Assembly: GCF_900302485.1 (NCBI RefSeq)
Contig: NZ_OMOI01000001.1
Coordinates: 1,240,001 to 1,304,000 of the forward strand
Direction: 5' to 3'
DNA from: Aliiroseovarius pelagivivens
Lineage (GTDB): Bacteria > Pseudomonadota > Alphaproteobacteria > Rhodobacterales > Rhodobacteraceae
Length of the DNA stretch: 64,000 nt
Below are positions 16,664-25,767 of the stretch, piece after piece. The notes under the pieces were generated by a model that searched no databases, was not told the origin of the DNA, and was given only the letters and a program-made list of their open reading frames with translations. Numbering within the stretch: position 1 is the first letter of the stretch; each line of letters opens with the position of its first letter. The position numbers were made by a program, and so were the translations under genes.

Positions 16664-18118
16664 ATGCGCGCACAACCTCAAGCCAGCCATTTCATCAACG
16701 GCGCTTACGTGGAAGACACCGCCGGGGCCGAAATTGACGTGATCTTCCCCGCCACCGGCGAGGTCATTGCAAAACTACATTCCGCGACGCCTGCGATCAT
16801 CGAACAGGCGATCACCTCGTCGCTGGCCGCACAGGCCGATTGGGAAGCCATGACCGGGACCGAGCGTGGCCGCATCCTGCGCCGCGCTGCCGACATCATC
16901 CGCGAACGCAACCACGATCTGTCGGTGCTCGAGACACTGGACACCGGTAAGCCCTATCAGGAAACCAGCGTGGCGGACGCGACCTCGGGCGCGGATGCGT
17001 TGGAGTATTTCGGAGGTCTGGCCGCGTCGCTGACGGGTGAGCATATCCAGATGCCGGACGGAGATTTCGTCTATACCCGCCGCGAAGCGCTTGGCGTCTG
17101 CGTGGGCATCGGGGCGTGGAACTATCCGACCCAGATCGCCTGCTGGAAAGCCGCCCCTGCGCTGGCCTGCGGCAACACTTCGATCTTCAAACCGTCTGAA
17201 ACCACACCGCTGTCCGCGTTGAAAGTGGCCGAGATCATGATTGAAGCCGGCGCACCGGCAGGTATTTTCAACGTCATTCAAGGTTATGGCGATGTGGGCG
17301 CAGCGCTGGTCACAGACCCGCGCGTTGCCAAAGTCTCGCTGACGGGATCGGTGCCGACGGGGCGCAAGGTTTATGCCGCGGCCGCTGCTGGCATGAAGCA
17401 TGTCACGATGGAGCTGGGTGGCAAGTCCCCCATGATCATCTTTGATGACGCCGACGTAGAGAACGCCGTATCGGGTGCCATTTTGGGCAACTTCTATTCG
17501 TCGGGGCAGGTCTGCTCGAACGGGACTCGCGTGTTCGTTCAGAAAGGTATCAAGGAAGCCTTCCTGAAGCGTCTGGCCGAACGTCTGGAAAATGCGGTTA
17601 TCGGTGATCCTCTGGACCCGGAAACCTCATTCGGGCCGATGGTTAGCGAAGGGCAGTTGAACATCGTCATGAACTACATCGAAAAGGGCAAGGAAGAGGG
17701 CGCACGTCTGGCCTTTGGCGGTGCGCGCATTGATGGCGAGGGCTTCTATTTGCAGCCCACCGTCTTTGCCGATGTGACCGACGACATGACCATCGCCCGT
17801 GAAGAGATCTTCGGACCTGTCATGTCGGTTCTGGACTTCGATGACGAGGATGAAGTCCTGGCCCGTGCCAATGATACCGAGTTCGGTTTGGCCGCAGGCG
17901 TGTTTACCAATGACCTGACCCGCGCGCATCGCGTGGTTGCCGGGTTCGAGGCGGGCACCTGCTATATCAACACGTATAACGACGCGCCGGTTGAAGCGCC
18001 TTTTGGTGGCTCGAAGGCATCGGGTGTGGGGCGTGAAAACTCGAAAGCGGCGATCGAACATTATTCCGAGCTGAAGACGGTCTATGTCCGTCTAAGCGAT
18101 CTGGAAGCGCCGTTCTAA
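16664..18118 (+). CDS. betB: Betaine-aldehyde dehydrogenase
   Basis: 484-residue aldehyde dehydrogenase that would oxidise betaine aldehyde to glycine betaine with NAD(P). ALDH catalytic residues are Glu250 (MELGGKSP) and Cys284 ([10 protein letters not shown]), and [19 protein letters not shown] is typical of the BetB group. A good AAGG lies before the ATG. It is monocistronic, without betA or betI next to it, and ends in a strong terminator. It may feed methylated amines toward the corrinoid demethylation genes nearby, or serve osmoprotection. Confidence 0.9.
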   Translation: MRAQPQASHFINGAYVEDTAGAEIDVIFPATGEVIAKLHSATPAIIEQAITSSLAAQADWEAMTGTERGRILRRAADIIRERNHDLSVLETLDTGKPYQETSVADATSGADALEYFGGLAASLTGEHIQMPDGDFVYTRREALGVCVGIGAWNYPTQIACWKAAPALACGNTSIFKPSETTPLSALKVAEIMIEAGAPAGIFNVIQGYGDVGAALVTDPRVAKVSLTGSVPTGRKVYAAAAAGMKHVTMELGGKSPMIIFDDADVENAVSGAILGNFYSSGQVCSNGTRVFVQKGIKEAFLKRLAERLENAVIGDPLDPETSFGPMVSEGQLNIVMNYIEKGKEEGARLAFGGARIDGEGFYLQPTVFADVTDDMTIAREEIFGPVMSVLDFDDEDEVLARANDTEFGLAAGVFTNDLTRAHRVVAGFEAGTCYINTYNDAPVEAPFGGSKASGVGRENSKAAIEHYSELKTVYVRLSDLEAPF

Positions 18119-18136
18119 GTCACAGACTAGAAACGA

Positions 18137-18176
18137 TAAAAGCCGCTCAGACACATGGTTTGGGCGGCTTTTTTTT
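18137..18176 (+). terminator. Rho-independent terminator of betB
   Basis: AAAAGCCGCTCA and TGGGCGGCTTTT pair with one G:U, followed by eight Ts on the plus strand, 18 bases after the betB stop. It can also serve the convergent MFS gene. Confidence 0.85.
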
Positions 18177-18201
18177 GAAGTGAGACCTGAACTGGGCAGG
18201 G

Positions 18202-19413
18202 TTAGTGGTCGTTCTTGCGATCAAACTGCATTAGCGCCAGTGCCAGACCGGAACAGATCGTGACGCCGGTCATCAGGGGCAGGGGTGTGCCGTTGAAGGC
18301 AAGTCCGATGGGCGCGGCGATCGCAATCGCGGCCATAGTCGGAAGCGCGCCAATGAGCGCACTTGCGGTCCCGGCAACATGTCCAAGGGGCTGGATGGCC
18401 AGCGCGTTCAGGTTTCCAAAGCTCAGACCATTTAGGAAGAACAAGGTGGAGGCCCACAGGCAAAACATGATCAGCGCACTGTTTCCTTGCGGCTCGTACA
18501 TGCACCAGATGGTCAGGGTCAGCCCTGCCAGAACCGTCTGTGTGGCAAAACCCGCTTGAGCCAAGCGGCGCATGCCGATCCGCATCACCAAACGCGCGTT
18601 TAAAAGGCCAGAGGCGGCCGAGAAGATCGTAATAAGAGCGAAATAGACCGGCCACTTTGCACCTGCACCCAACACATCGACAAAGATCTGCTGGGCGGAA
18701 CTGATGAACGCCATCAACTGGGCAAACGCGAAGGTGATCACTGCCATGTACAGTAGCGTGACACGGCTTTTCATAACGATTGCAAAGGCTTCCAGTGTCG
18801 GTCGCGGAGACAGCGGGCGCCGGCGTTCTGGTGCCAGTGTTTCGGGCTGGCGCAGAAGGAACCATGTCAGAATGGCGATGGCCAGCAGGATATAAGTGGT
18901 GAACATATGCCGCCAGCCAAAGCCCAGAACCACCCATTGTCCGATCAACGGCGCCACAGCTGGGACGAGGACGAAGAAGGTAAAGGCCATCGAGTTGACC
19001 CGCGCCATCTGCCGGCCTTCATAGAGGTCGCGGGTCATCGCCATGCCACAGGTGCGCGGGCCAGCGGCGCCCATGCCCTGTACAAAGCGCCAGAACAGAA
19101 GGGCCTCGAGCGATTGTGCCCAGAGGGCTGCGAAGGCCGCAGCCATGTAAAGCAGCATGCCCAGCGCCAGGGAACAACGTCGTCCGATCGAGTCTGACAG
19201 GGGGCCGAAGATCAGCTGACCAGCGCCTGCTCCGATTACAAAGGAACTAATCAGAAGCTGCGCGCGGTTTACATCTTCAGGGACCAGCAGCGAGGCGATT
19301 TCGGGCAAGGCTGGCAGGATCGAGTCAATCGAGAACGCCACCATCGAAAACAAGGCTGCCATCAGCAACACGTATTCCCGCAAGCGCAATGGCTTGACTG
19401 GAGGGTTCGTCAT
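18202..19413 (-). CDS. MFS transporter, Bcr/CflA multidrug-efflux family
   Basis: About 403 residues with twelve predicted membrane helices. Motifs include SIDSILPALPEIA early (DHA1-type helix 1), QLIFGPLSDSIGRR between helices 2 and 3 (MFS motif A), and GMGAAGPRTCGMAMTRDLYEG in the region of motif B. It follows the DsbA-like gene closely; the ATG at 19413 lies just after that gene's stop, while a GTG at 19422 would overlap it by four bases and is equally possible. The likely role is drug or metabolite export; the substrate is unknown. Confidence 0.87.
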   Translation of the reverse strand: MTNPPVKPLRLREYVLLMAALFSMVAFSIDSILPALPEIASLLVPEDVNRAQLLISSFVIGAGAGQLIFGPLSDSIGRRCSLALGMLLYMAAAFAALWAQSLEALLFWRFVQGMGAAGPRTCGMAMTRDLYEGRQMARVNSMAFTFFVLVPAVAPLIGQWVVLGFGWRHMFTTYILLAIAILTWFLLRQPETLAPERRRPLSPRPTLEAFAIVMKSRVTLLYMAVITFAFAQLMAFISSAQQIFVDVLGAGAKWPVYFALITIFSAASGLLNARLVMRIGMRRLAQAGFATQTVLAGLTLTIWCMYEPQGNSALIMFCLWASTLFFLNGLSFGNLNALAIQPLGHVAGTASALIGALPTMAAIAIAAPIGLAFNGTPLPLMTGVTICSGLALALMQFDRKNDH

Positions 19414-19418
19414 AATCC

Positions 19419-20087
19419 TCACTGAAGAGGCGTCCCACTCTGAACGTCATCAGCATCCAACTGGGCGGTGATGTCATCAATGACTTGTTGCCACAGCTTG
19501 ATGGGTTGTGCGCCGGGCACCACATGCTGGTTTGCAATCAGGAAGGTCGGGACTGAGTTCACACCTTTGCTGCGCGCATCCATATCACGGGCCAAAAGGT
19601 CGCTTGCATCGGCAGACGAGGACAACAGACGCGCCACCATTTCGCCATCCATTCCTGCACCCGCAGCAACATCGCACAGCACATCATTTTCGCCGATGTC
19701 GCGGCCTTCCACGAAATAGGCACGGAACAGGCGATCAACCACGGCATTCTGCTTGCTTTCAAGCCCCGCCCAATGGATCACGCGGTGGGCGTTCATCGTG
19801 TTCGGCGTACGCTTGATCGCTTCCAGGTTAATCTCGACACCCGATGCTGCGGCTTCTTCGATCACCGGCAAATAGGCCTTAACGGCTTTCTCTTGTCCGC
19901 CAAATTTGTTTTCCAAATAGGTGCGTCGATCCATGCCTTCTGGAGGCATTTCCGGGTTAAGCTGGAATGGGTGCCAATGAACCTGAAAAGGGTGGTCAGG
20001 GCGTGTTTCCAATGCGTAATCAAGCCTCGTTTTTCCGATATAGCACCAGGGGCAAATCGGATCAGAGAAAATATCCAGACGGATCAT
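19419..20087 (-). CDS. DsbA family oxidoreductase (FrnE-like)
   Basis: 222-residue thioredoxin-fold protein with inserted helical domain. The active site is CPWC at 12-15 in SDPICPWCYIG. No signal peptide is present, so it is cytosolic, as for FrnE/2-hydroxychromene-isomerase-like members. The cis-Pro loop is VNSVPTFLIAN near residue 174. The stop overlaps or abuts the MFS gene start, suggesting one transcript. The role is likely disulfide or glutathione-linked redox chemistry. Confidence 0.88.
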   Translation of the reverse strand: MIRLDIFSDPICPWCYIGKTRLDYALETRPDHPFQVHWHPFQLNPEMPPEGMDRRTYLENKFGGQEKAVKAYLPVIEEAAASGVEINLEAIKRTPNTMNAHRVIHWAGLESKQNAVVDRLFRAYFVEGRDIGENDVLCDVAAGAGMDGEMVARLLSSSADASDLLARDMDARSKGVNSVPTFLIANQHVVPGAQPIKLWQQVIDDITAQLDADDVQSGTPLQ

Positions 20088-20141
20088 ACGATACTCCTAT
20101 GGAGGTTAGCTCTATCTGGGATTGATAGCTTTGGGAAGAGG

Positions 20142-21686
20142 TCAGGTGACTTCATTGTTATGATCATCAACCGACAGGCGCAATGCCGCTCGTGAAAGCT
20201 TGTTGTTGGTGGACCTTGGCAGAGCATCGACGGCCCTGAACAGCCGTGGGCATTTATAGTGGGCCAAAAGGGCATGGGCATGTCGGGACAGCTCGTCATC
20301 GGATAGGGGGGCATCTGTAGGGATATAGAAGCATCCGATAACACTTGCATCCGCCTTCACGGAAACTTCAACACAGGCGGCTTCGCTGACGCCCGGGTGT
20401 TGGGCAATGACGGCTTCGATTTCGATTGGGGAAACACGATACCCGCCGGCATTCATGATGTCGTCAGACCGCCCTTCATAGATGAACGCGCTGGTCTGGG
20501 ACAACGAGGCACTATCACCAGTCAAAAACCAGTCTCCGTGAAACTTCGCGGCTGTGGCCTCGGGGGCATTCAGATACTCAAGCATTAGGCCGGGGTCGCT
20601 GCGGTGAATGGCGAGCGTACCAGCGGAGCCTAAAGGCACGGGTATGCCGTCGCCATCCAATACAGCCAAATGCCGCCCGGCCTGTCCAAAGCCCAGCGCC
20701 CCATCCGGCGCGGGCCGCGTGGGAGATCCAGAGATGAAGGTCGAGCATTCGGACATGCCGAACGCTTCGTGAATGGGGGTGTTGGTCTGCTCCACCCACC
20801 GTGTGCGGGTCATTTCAGGAAGCTTCTCGCCCGCCGACAACCCGTGGCGTAAATTGGGAAGCGGGGGTAGGTCGCGTTTCAGCATCTGGCGATACACGCC
20901 GGGGGCGGCGGCGAAAATACTGACGCTTTCACGCTGTAACAGCGCGGACAGGTCATCGGGCGTGCTACCAGCCGCCGGGATGAGTGCTGTCGCCCCGACA
21001 GACCACGGATCCATGAGCCCGGTGCCCAGCGTGTAAGTCCAGTTGAAAGCGCCCGCGTGCATAACGCGGTCTTCGGTCGTGATCCCATACCAGCCATGCC
21101 ACATCATCTGGCGCGCCCAGATGGCCCGGTGGGCGTGCAAAACGGCGCGTGCTTGTCCCGATGTGCCCGAAGTAAAGATGATATAGGCGGGCCGTTCTGG
21201 ACTTCCTTGGTGATATGGCGCTGGGGGCAGGTCGGTGAAGCCATGCAGCGTTTCGGTATCGATCACCGGGCAAGGGGCTGGATCGGGCAGGGCGATACCT
21301 GGGTCTGCGATGATCAGGGACGGGGTGACCAGCGCGGCCATGCGCGTGATCTCGGTCTTGGTCAGCTGTGAAGAGCTGGGAATTGGGACAAGACCAGCAG
21401 CAATGGCCCCCAGAAAGCCCAGCGGGAAGTCCACAGTATTGCCAAGCCGAAGCAGCACGCGATCCCCGGGCTGTAGGCCTTGGTCCAATAGACCTGTCGC
21501 CACGCCCAGAACTGCGCGTTCAAGCTGTGCATAGGTCCATGTCGAACCGTCATCAGAGCCCGCCGATACGATCTTCAAAGCCACCTTGTCGCCCAGCCGT
21601 TCTGCATGTTGCAGCACGTACCCGGCCATGTTGAAGGGCGAAGGTGCCGGCGCGAGCGGCGTTGTGGGTGTCAGTTCCGAGATCAT
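20142..21686 (-). CDS. AMP-dependent acyl-CoA synthetase/benzoate-CoA ligase-like
   Basis: 514-residue class I adenylate-forming enzyme. The P-loop region is YIIFTSGTSGQARAVLHAHR (168-187); the usual TSGTTGKPKG lysine is replaced (GQAR). GMSECSTF (A5), WFLTGDSAS (A7), and the C-terminal NNKLSRAALR with the catalytic lysine follow. The pattern resembles aromatic acid:CoA ligases of the benzoate type. It is divergent from an XRE-cupin regulator with 78 bases between the starts, a common arrangement in which the regulator controls the ligase. Substrate unknown. Confidence 0.82.
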   Translation of the reverse strand: MISELTPTTPLAPAPSPFNMAGYVLQHAERLGDKVALKIVSAGSDDGSTWTYAQLERAVLGVATGLLDQGLQPGDRVLLRLGNTVDFPLGFLGAIAAGLVPIPSSSQLTKTEITRMAALVTPSLIIADPGIALPDPAPCPVIDTETLHGFTDLPPAPYHQGSPERPAYIIFTSGTSGQARAVLHAHRAIWARQMMWHGWYGITTEDRVMHAGAFNWTYTLGTGLMDPWSVGATALIPAAGSTPDDLSALLQRESVSIFAAAPGVYRQMLKRDLPPLPNLRHGLSAGEKLPEMTRTRWVEQTNTPIHEAFGMSECSTFISGSPTRPAPDGALGFGQAGRHLAVLDGDGIPVPLGSAGTLAIHRSDPGLMLEYLNAPEATAAKFHGDWFLTGDSASLSQTSAFIYEGRSDDIMNAGGYRVSPIEIEAVIAQHPGVSEAACVEVSVKADASVIGCFYIPTDAPLSDDELSRHAHALLAHYKCPRLFRAVDALPRSTNNKLSRAALRLSVDDHNNEVT

Positions 21687-21764
21687 CGTCCTGATGTGCC
21701 AAGGGATGGCCTCGGATGCAAGCCGCGCGGTTGCATCATCACAGATTGTCTGTATTCAAGGGGC

Positions 21765-22391
21765 ATGACGAAAGCAGACCAACCCAGCCTGATCCAACTT
21801 GCCCGCGAAACCGGGGAAGACCTGCCCGACCCCAATCCGTTGAACTTGGGCGAGCGCGTGCGCGAGTTGCGCAAATCACGTGGTTGGACGCTGGAACAGG
21901 CGGCGGGGCAGGCGGGGCTTGCGCGCTCGACCCTGTCCAAGATCGAGAACGGCCAGATGTCGCCCACCTATGAGGCGTTGAAGAAACTGGCTGTCGGGCT
22001 TGAGATTTCGGTGCCTCAACTGTTCACCGCGCCCAAATCGGCGCAGGTGTCGGGCCGTATGGCCGTGACCAAATCGGGCGAGGGCGCATCGCATCCCACC
22101 ACGACCTATGAACACGAGATGCTGGCGGGTGCTCTGACCAAGAAATCCATGCTGCCCTACCGTGCGCGCGTCCGTGCCCGCTCGTTCGACGAATTTGACG
22201 GCTGGGTCCGCCATGATGGCGAGGAATTTCTGTATGTCCTGACCGGGGCTGTGCGTCTGATCACCGAGTTCTATGAACCGGTCGAGATGCGTCGCGGGGA
22301 CAGCGCCTATTACGATGCCTCGATGGGACATAACGTGATTTCGGTCAGCGAAGAGGACGCGTTGATCCTGTGGGTGACCTCGCTGACCTAA
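21765..22391 (+). CDS. XRE family transcriptional regulator with C-terminal cupin
   Basis: 208-residue regulator: an XRE helix-turn-helix at about 25-80 (LGERVRELRKSRGWTLEQAA, then ARSTLSKIENGQMSPTYEAL) and a small cupin at about 125-205 (VRHDGEEFLYVLTGAVRL). The cupin probably binds the effector. The start at 21765 follows GGGGC, and upstream sequence in frame overlaps the divergent ligase gene. It likely controls the ligase gene or itself; the site would be within 21687-21764. Its 3' end meets ACR3 head-on with 3 bases between. Confidence 0.86.
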   Translation: MTKADQPSLIQLARETGEDLPDPNPLNLGERVRELRKSRGWTLEQAAGQAGLARSTLSKIENGQMSPTYEALKKLAVGLEISVPQLFTAPKSAQVSGRMAVTKSGEGASHPTTTYEHEMLAGALTKKSMLPYRARVRARSFDEFDGWVRHDGEEFLYVLTGAVRLITEFYEPVEMRRGDSAYYDASMGHNVISVSEEDALILWVTSLT

Positions 22392-22394
22392 GGG

Positions 22395-23414
22395 TTAGGC
22401 GTTCGGAAACCAGTGACGGGTGCGGTTGGCGAAAGCGACCAGCGACAGCATCACAGGCACTTCGACCAGCACGCCGACAACTGTGGCCAGCGCAGCACCC
22501 GAGTTCAGGCCGAAAAGCGAAATCGCTACAGCCACAGCCAACTCAAAGAAATTCGACGTGCCGATCATGCAGGCAGGCGCTGCGATGTTGTGCGGCAGCT
22601 TCATCGCTTTCGCCGCGCCATAGGCGATGGCGAAGATCCCATAGGTTTGGATCAGAAGCGGCACAGCAATCAGGACAATCGCCAGCGGTTTGGCCAGAAT
22701 GGTCTGCGCCTGAAATCCAAAGAGCAGCACGACAGTGGCCAGCAGCCCGACGACCGACCACGGTTTCAGACGGGCCAGGAACCCGTCCAGCGCGGCCGGT
22801 CCTTTTTTGGCCAGACGCGCGCGCGTCACGACGCCCGCTGCCAGCGGCAGGACCACGTAGAGGATCACGGACAAGAGCAACGTCTCCCACGGGACAGTCA
22901 CGTCCGAGATGCCCAGAAGGAAGGCCGCGATGGGGGCGAAAGCGAAGATCATGATCACGTCGTTGACGCTGACCTGCACCAGCGTATAGGCCGGATCGCC
23001 CTTGGTCAGCTGGCTCCAGACAAAGACCATGGCCGTACACGGCGCCACGCCCAATAGGATCATACCTGCGATGTATTCATTGGCGGTTTCGGGTTCGACA
23101 AGACCGGCAAAGATCACGCGAAAGAACAGCCAGCCGAGTGCTGCCATGGTGAAGGGTTTGATCAGCCAGTTGATCACCAGCGTCAGAACCAGCCCCTTGG
23201 GGCGGCGGCCGATATCTTTGATCGAGGCGAAATCGACCTGCACCATCATCGGATAGATCATGACCCAGATCAGCACGGCGACCACAAGGTTCACCTTCGA
23301 GATCTCAAGCGCTGCGATGGTTTGGAAAAGACCGGGCATCAGGTTGCCCAGTAAAACGCCCGCAATGATGCACAAGGCTACCCAGACGGACAGAAAGCGT
23401 TCGAAAATACCCAT
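22395..23414 (-). CDS. ACR3 family arsenite efflux transporter
   Basis: 339-residue, ten-helix BASS-superfamily permease. Cys126 in [15 protein letters not shown] is the conserved ACR3 cysteine, and Glu in [13 protein letters not shown] near residue 320 is the second essential residue. NDVIMIFAF fits. It would export arsenite driven by the proton gradient. GGAGG lies before the ATG. No arsR, arsC or arsH is adjacent, so control must be in trans or by the repeat array upstream at 23487-23591. Confidence 0.88.
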   Translation of the reverse strand: MGIFERFLSVWVALCIIAGVLLGNLMPGLFQTIAALEISKVNLVVAVLIWVMIYPMMVQVDFASIKDIGRRPKGLVLTLVINWLIKPFTMAALGWLFFRVIFAGLVEPETANEYIAGMILLGVAPCTAMVFVWSQLTKGDPAYTLVQVSVNDVIMIFAFAPIAAFLLGISDVTVPWETLLLSVILYVVLPLAAGVVTRARLAKKGPAALDGFLARLKPWSVVGLLATVVLLFGFQAQTILAKPLAIVLIAVPLLIQTYGIFAIAYGAAKAMKLPHNIAAPACMIGTSNFFELAVAVAISLFGLNSGAALATVVGVLVEVPVMLSLVAFANRTRHWFPNA

Positions 23415-23485
23415 GTGACCTCCGGGCGGCAGATGATCGCGTTCTGCGATGCCTAGCCGCCGCCCGAAGTCAGTTCAAGTTTAAA

Positions 23486-23592
23486 GCGTTTCCAGTTTTT
23501 GTCGGATCACAACAAGAATTGGAAACGCCCACAAGCTTAATGGGGTGCGCAACGTTTCCACATCATGTTTCGCTAACACAATGTGGAAACGT
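23486..23592. repeat. Four phased CGTTTCCA/TGGAAACG sites (two nested inverted repeats)
   Basis: The octamer CGTTTCCA occurs at 23487-23494 and 23553-23560, and its reverse complement at 23520-23527 and 23584-23591. Start-to-start spacing is 33, 33 and 31 bases, close to three helical turns. The outer pair at 23552-23563 and 23581-23592 is a perfect 12-bp inverted repeat (ACGTTTCCACAT/ATGTGGAAACGT), and the pair at 23486-23494 and 23520-23528 is a perfect 9-bp one. The array sits upstream of ACR3 and immediately after the substrate-binding-protein gene, so it could be an operator cluster or two hairpins in the upstream 3' UTR. Confidence 0.8.
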
Positions 23593-23594
23593 AT

Positions 23595-25415
23595 TTATTC
23601 CTCGTACCACCAGATCTCGGGTTGGAAGCCAAGATAGTCGCCATACATCGGAACGCGATCGGGGAAGTGCAGTTCCTTGGCGTGGGCGATGTGCGATTTG
23701 TCGCTATACCCCAGCGGAATGACGAAGCGGCTGGCGGTCAGGACACGGTCCAAAGCCTTTACGGCGGCGCGGAAATCCCCCTGATCCTCGGCCGTCAGCA
23801 TGGCATCGATCAGCGCATCGATGGCGGGGTTCTTCACACCCATCCAGTTGCGCGAACCGTCCGTGTCCGCACTCTCGCCGCCCCAATAGAGCTTCTGTTC
23901 GTTGCCCGGAGACAACGACAAGCCACGCCAGTAATAGGCCATGTCGAAATCGAACGCGGTGGTGCGTTCCTTGTACTGCGCAGAATCGACCGAGGTGATT
24001 GTCGGCGAGATCCCAAGACGCGAAAGGGCGGCCGAGAAGATCTCGATTTCCTGCCGGTTCTCATCCGCGCCGGACTTCAGAAGGATTTCAAAAGTGAAGG
24101 GCTCGCCCGCGGCGTTTTTCATGGCGCCATCCTGCACGGTCCAGCCGGCCTCTTCCATCAGGCCCATGGCTGTGCGGATACCTGCGCGGTTGCGTTCCGA
24201 GCCGTCGGATTCGGGCAGGCTGTAGCCCTCGATTGCGCCGTGGGGTAGATCATCCGCCAGTCCGTCCAGCAGGGCACGTACCTTGCCTTGGGCTTCCTCT
24301 CCGGGCGCCATGCCCAGAACCGAGTTATGGAAATAGGACAGAATGCGGCGTTTCGTGTTGCCGTGGATCGTCTGGTTGATAAATTCGAAGTTGAACGCAT
24401 GGATCATCGCATCACGCACGCGAATGTCCTGAAACACCGGGCGGCGGGTGTTCATCACATAGCCTTTGATGCCCGTGGGGCGTTGATGCGGGACGTCCGA
24501 CAGAACGATGTCGCCCGACTGCACAGACGGGAAGTTGAACTGCGTGGCCCATTTGTGGGCGTTTGTTTCGCGGTGGGTATTGGCCTCGCCCGCTTTGAAC
24601 GCCTCGAAGGTCACACCACCATCGCCGTAATAATCAAATCGGATTTCGTCCAGATTGGCCTGACCTTTCATAAAGGGCACGTCTTTGCCCCAGTAATCCG
24701 GGTTACGCTTCAGGGTCAGATAGCGGCCGGGTTCAAATTCGCCAATCACGTAAGGGCCAGAGGTAATTGGCAGCACGTCTACACCTGATGCGTCGAAATC
24801 TGCGGCCTCCCACTGTGCTTTCTGCAGAATGGGGCGCATCCCCAAAATCAAAGGCAGTTCGCGGTCTTCGGTGTTGAAGGTGAACTTGACCGAGCGCGGG
24901 CCGGTTTGCTCCATCGTTTCGATCTTGTTCCACGCTCCGTGATAGCGTGGATGGCCCTTAGTGCCGAGCGTCTCGTAAGACCACATCACGTCTTCCACGG
25001 TGAGGGGCGTGCCATCGGAAAATGTCGCCTCTTCGCGTAGAGTGAATTCGACCCACGTGCGGGCGTCGTCGGTTTCAACGGTTTCAGCCAGCAGGCCATA
25101 CAGCGTAAAGGGTTCGTCCCAGCTGCGGCCCATCAGGCTTTCGGCCAGCAAGAATCGAAGCTGCCATGGGGTGCTGCCTTTGCGGATATAGGGATGCAGG
25201 CTGTCAAATCCTCCGGACTCCGCGAAAACGATGCGACCTCCTTTGGGTGCGTCAGGGTTCACATGAGGCAGTGCGGTGTAGTCAGCGGGCAGGGCGGGTT
25301 CGCCATACATGGCTATGCCGTGTTGCGGTTCTGCCTGTGCTGCCAGCACTGACGAAAGCGTCACAATGCCTGTTGCGACCATCCCGCGAAGCTTCTGGGG
25401 TATATTTGTTCTCAT
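23595..25415 (-). CDS. ABC transporter substrate-binding protein, peptide/family 5
   Basis: About 606 residues with a signal peptide (positively charged start, hydrophobic stretch, AAQAEP cleavage region near residue 28). The SBP_bac_5 fold is indicated by KGGRIVFAESGGFDSLHPY, the YVIGEFEPGRYLTLKRNPDYWG stretch, and TVQDGAMKNAAGEPFTFEIL. It would bind peptides or similar ligands in the periplasm. No permease or ATPase genes are adjacent. The start at 25415 has AAGGA about 11 bases upstream; a GTG at 25433 is an alternative. A promoter (TTGAAA, 17 bases, TAGTGT) precedes it. A candidate sRNA diverges from the same intergenic region. Confidence 0.88.
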   Translation of the reverse strand: MRTNIPQKLRGMVATGIVTLSSVLAAQAEPQHGIAMYGEPALPADYTALPHVNPDAPKGGRIVFAESGGFDSLHPYIRKGSTPWQLRFLLAESLMGRSWDEPFTLYGLLAETVETDDARTWVEFTLREEATFSDGTPLTVEDVMWSYETLGTKGHPRYHGAWNKIETMEQTGPRSVKFTFNTEDRELPLILGMRPILQKAQWEAADFDASGVDVLPITSGPYVIGEFEPGRYLTLKRNPDYWGKDVPFMKGQANLDEIRFDYYGDGGVTFEAFKAGEANTHRETNAHKWATQFNFPSVQSGDIVLSDVPHQRPTGIKGYVMNTRRPVFQDIRVRDAMIHAFNFEFINQTIHGNTKRRILSYFHNSVLGMAPGEEAQGKVRALLDGLADDLPHGAIEGYSLPESDGSERNRAGIRTAMGLMEEAGWTVQDGAMKNAAGEPFTFEILLKSGADENRQEIEIFSAALSRLGISPTITSVDSAQYKERTTAFDFDMAYYWRGLSLSPGNEQKLYWGGESADTDGSRNWMGVKNPAIDALIDAMLTAEDQGDFRAAVKALDRVLTASRFVIPLGYSDKSHIAHAKELHFPDRVPMYGDYLGFQPEIWWYEE

Positions 25416-25454
25416 TGCGAAACAATCCTTCACGTCCCTGATTTGTTTAGCGAA

Positions 25455-25483
25455 ACACTAGAGGTGGAAATCCGCCTTTTCAA
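25455..25483 (-). promoter_or_regulatory. Sigma-70-type promoter for the substrate-binding protein gene
   Basis: On the minus strand TTGAAA (25483-25478), a 17-base spacer, and TAGTGT (25460-25455) predict a start near 25448 and a leader of about 33 bases. Confidence 0.5.
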
Positions 25484-25492
25484 ACTTTTAGC

Positions 25493-25521
25493 TTGGATAA
25501 AGGCGCTGAACCGCTTATAAA
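25493..25521 (+). promoter_or_regulatory. Sigma-70-type promoter for a candidate sRNA
   Basis: TTGGAT at 25493-25498 and TATAAA at 25516-25521 with exactly 17 bases between. The predicted start is near 25528. It is back to back with the promoter of the substrate-binding protein gene, the two -35 boxes lying 9 bases apart. Confidence 0.65.
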
Positions 25522-25527
25522 GAATGC

Positions 25528-25603
25528 ACTGCTCGATAGGTTTCTTGCCTGTATGAAACCTGCCTCAATAACTTTGCGCCCGCCTTGTGCGGGCGTTTTT
25601 TTT
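25528..25603 (+). ncRNA. Candidate trans-acting small RNA, about 76 nt
   Basis: Between two genes, downstream of a good promoter, the plus strand holds a hairpin (AGGTTTC 25538-25544 and GAAACCT 25555-25561, loop TTGCCTGTAT), a single-stranded linker CCTCAATAACTTTG-like, then a textbook terminator (CGCCCGC 25577-25583, GCGGGCG 25589-25595, eight Ts to 25603). There is no start codon with ribosome site inside. Size and layout match Hfq-type sRNAs. The divergent neighbour is a peptide-binding protein, a common class of sRNA target. An attenuated leader of bdhA, 165 bases downstream, is the alternative. The 352-base gap from 25416 to 25767 is otherwise filled only by promoters and the bdhA palindrome. 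Confidence 0.6.
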
Positions 25604-25714
25604 ATGGTGATTCCGGGCGGGGCCGATCCTGCAGAACGCATCGCGACGGGATGAAGAATCGGGTGATTCCACAATGTCGTCTTCTGTCGTGAAAGCACTG
25701 GTGCCTTGGATTCC

Positions 25715-25735
25715 TTGCGCTATGCTGCAGCGCAA
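25715..25735. promoter_or_regulatory. 21-bp palindrome ahead of bdhA
   Basis: TTGCGCT and AGCGCAA flank ATGCTGC, ending 32 bases before the bdhA start codon. TGC...GCA spacing is reminiscent of PhaR operators that control polyhydroxybutyrate genes in Rhodobacter and Paracoccus; the match is by memory and unproven. Confidence 0.45.
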
Positions 25736-25767
25736 CAGATTTTACCTTGTGGATAAGGAAACCAAAT

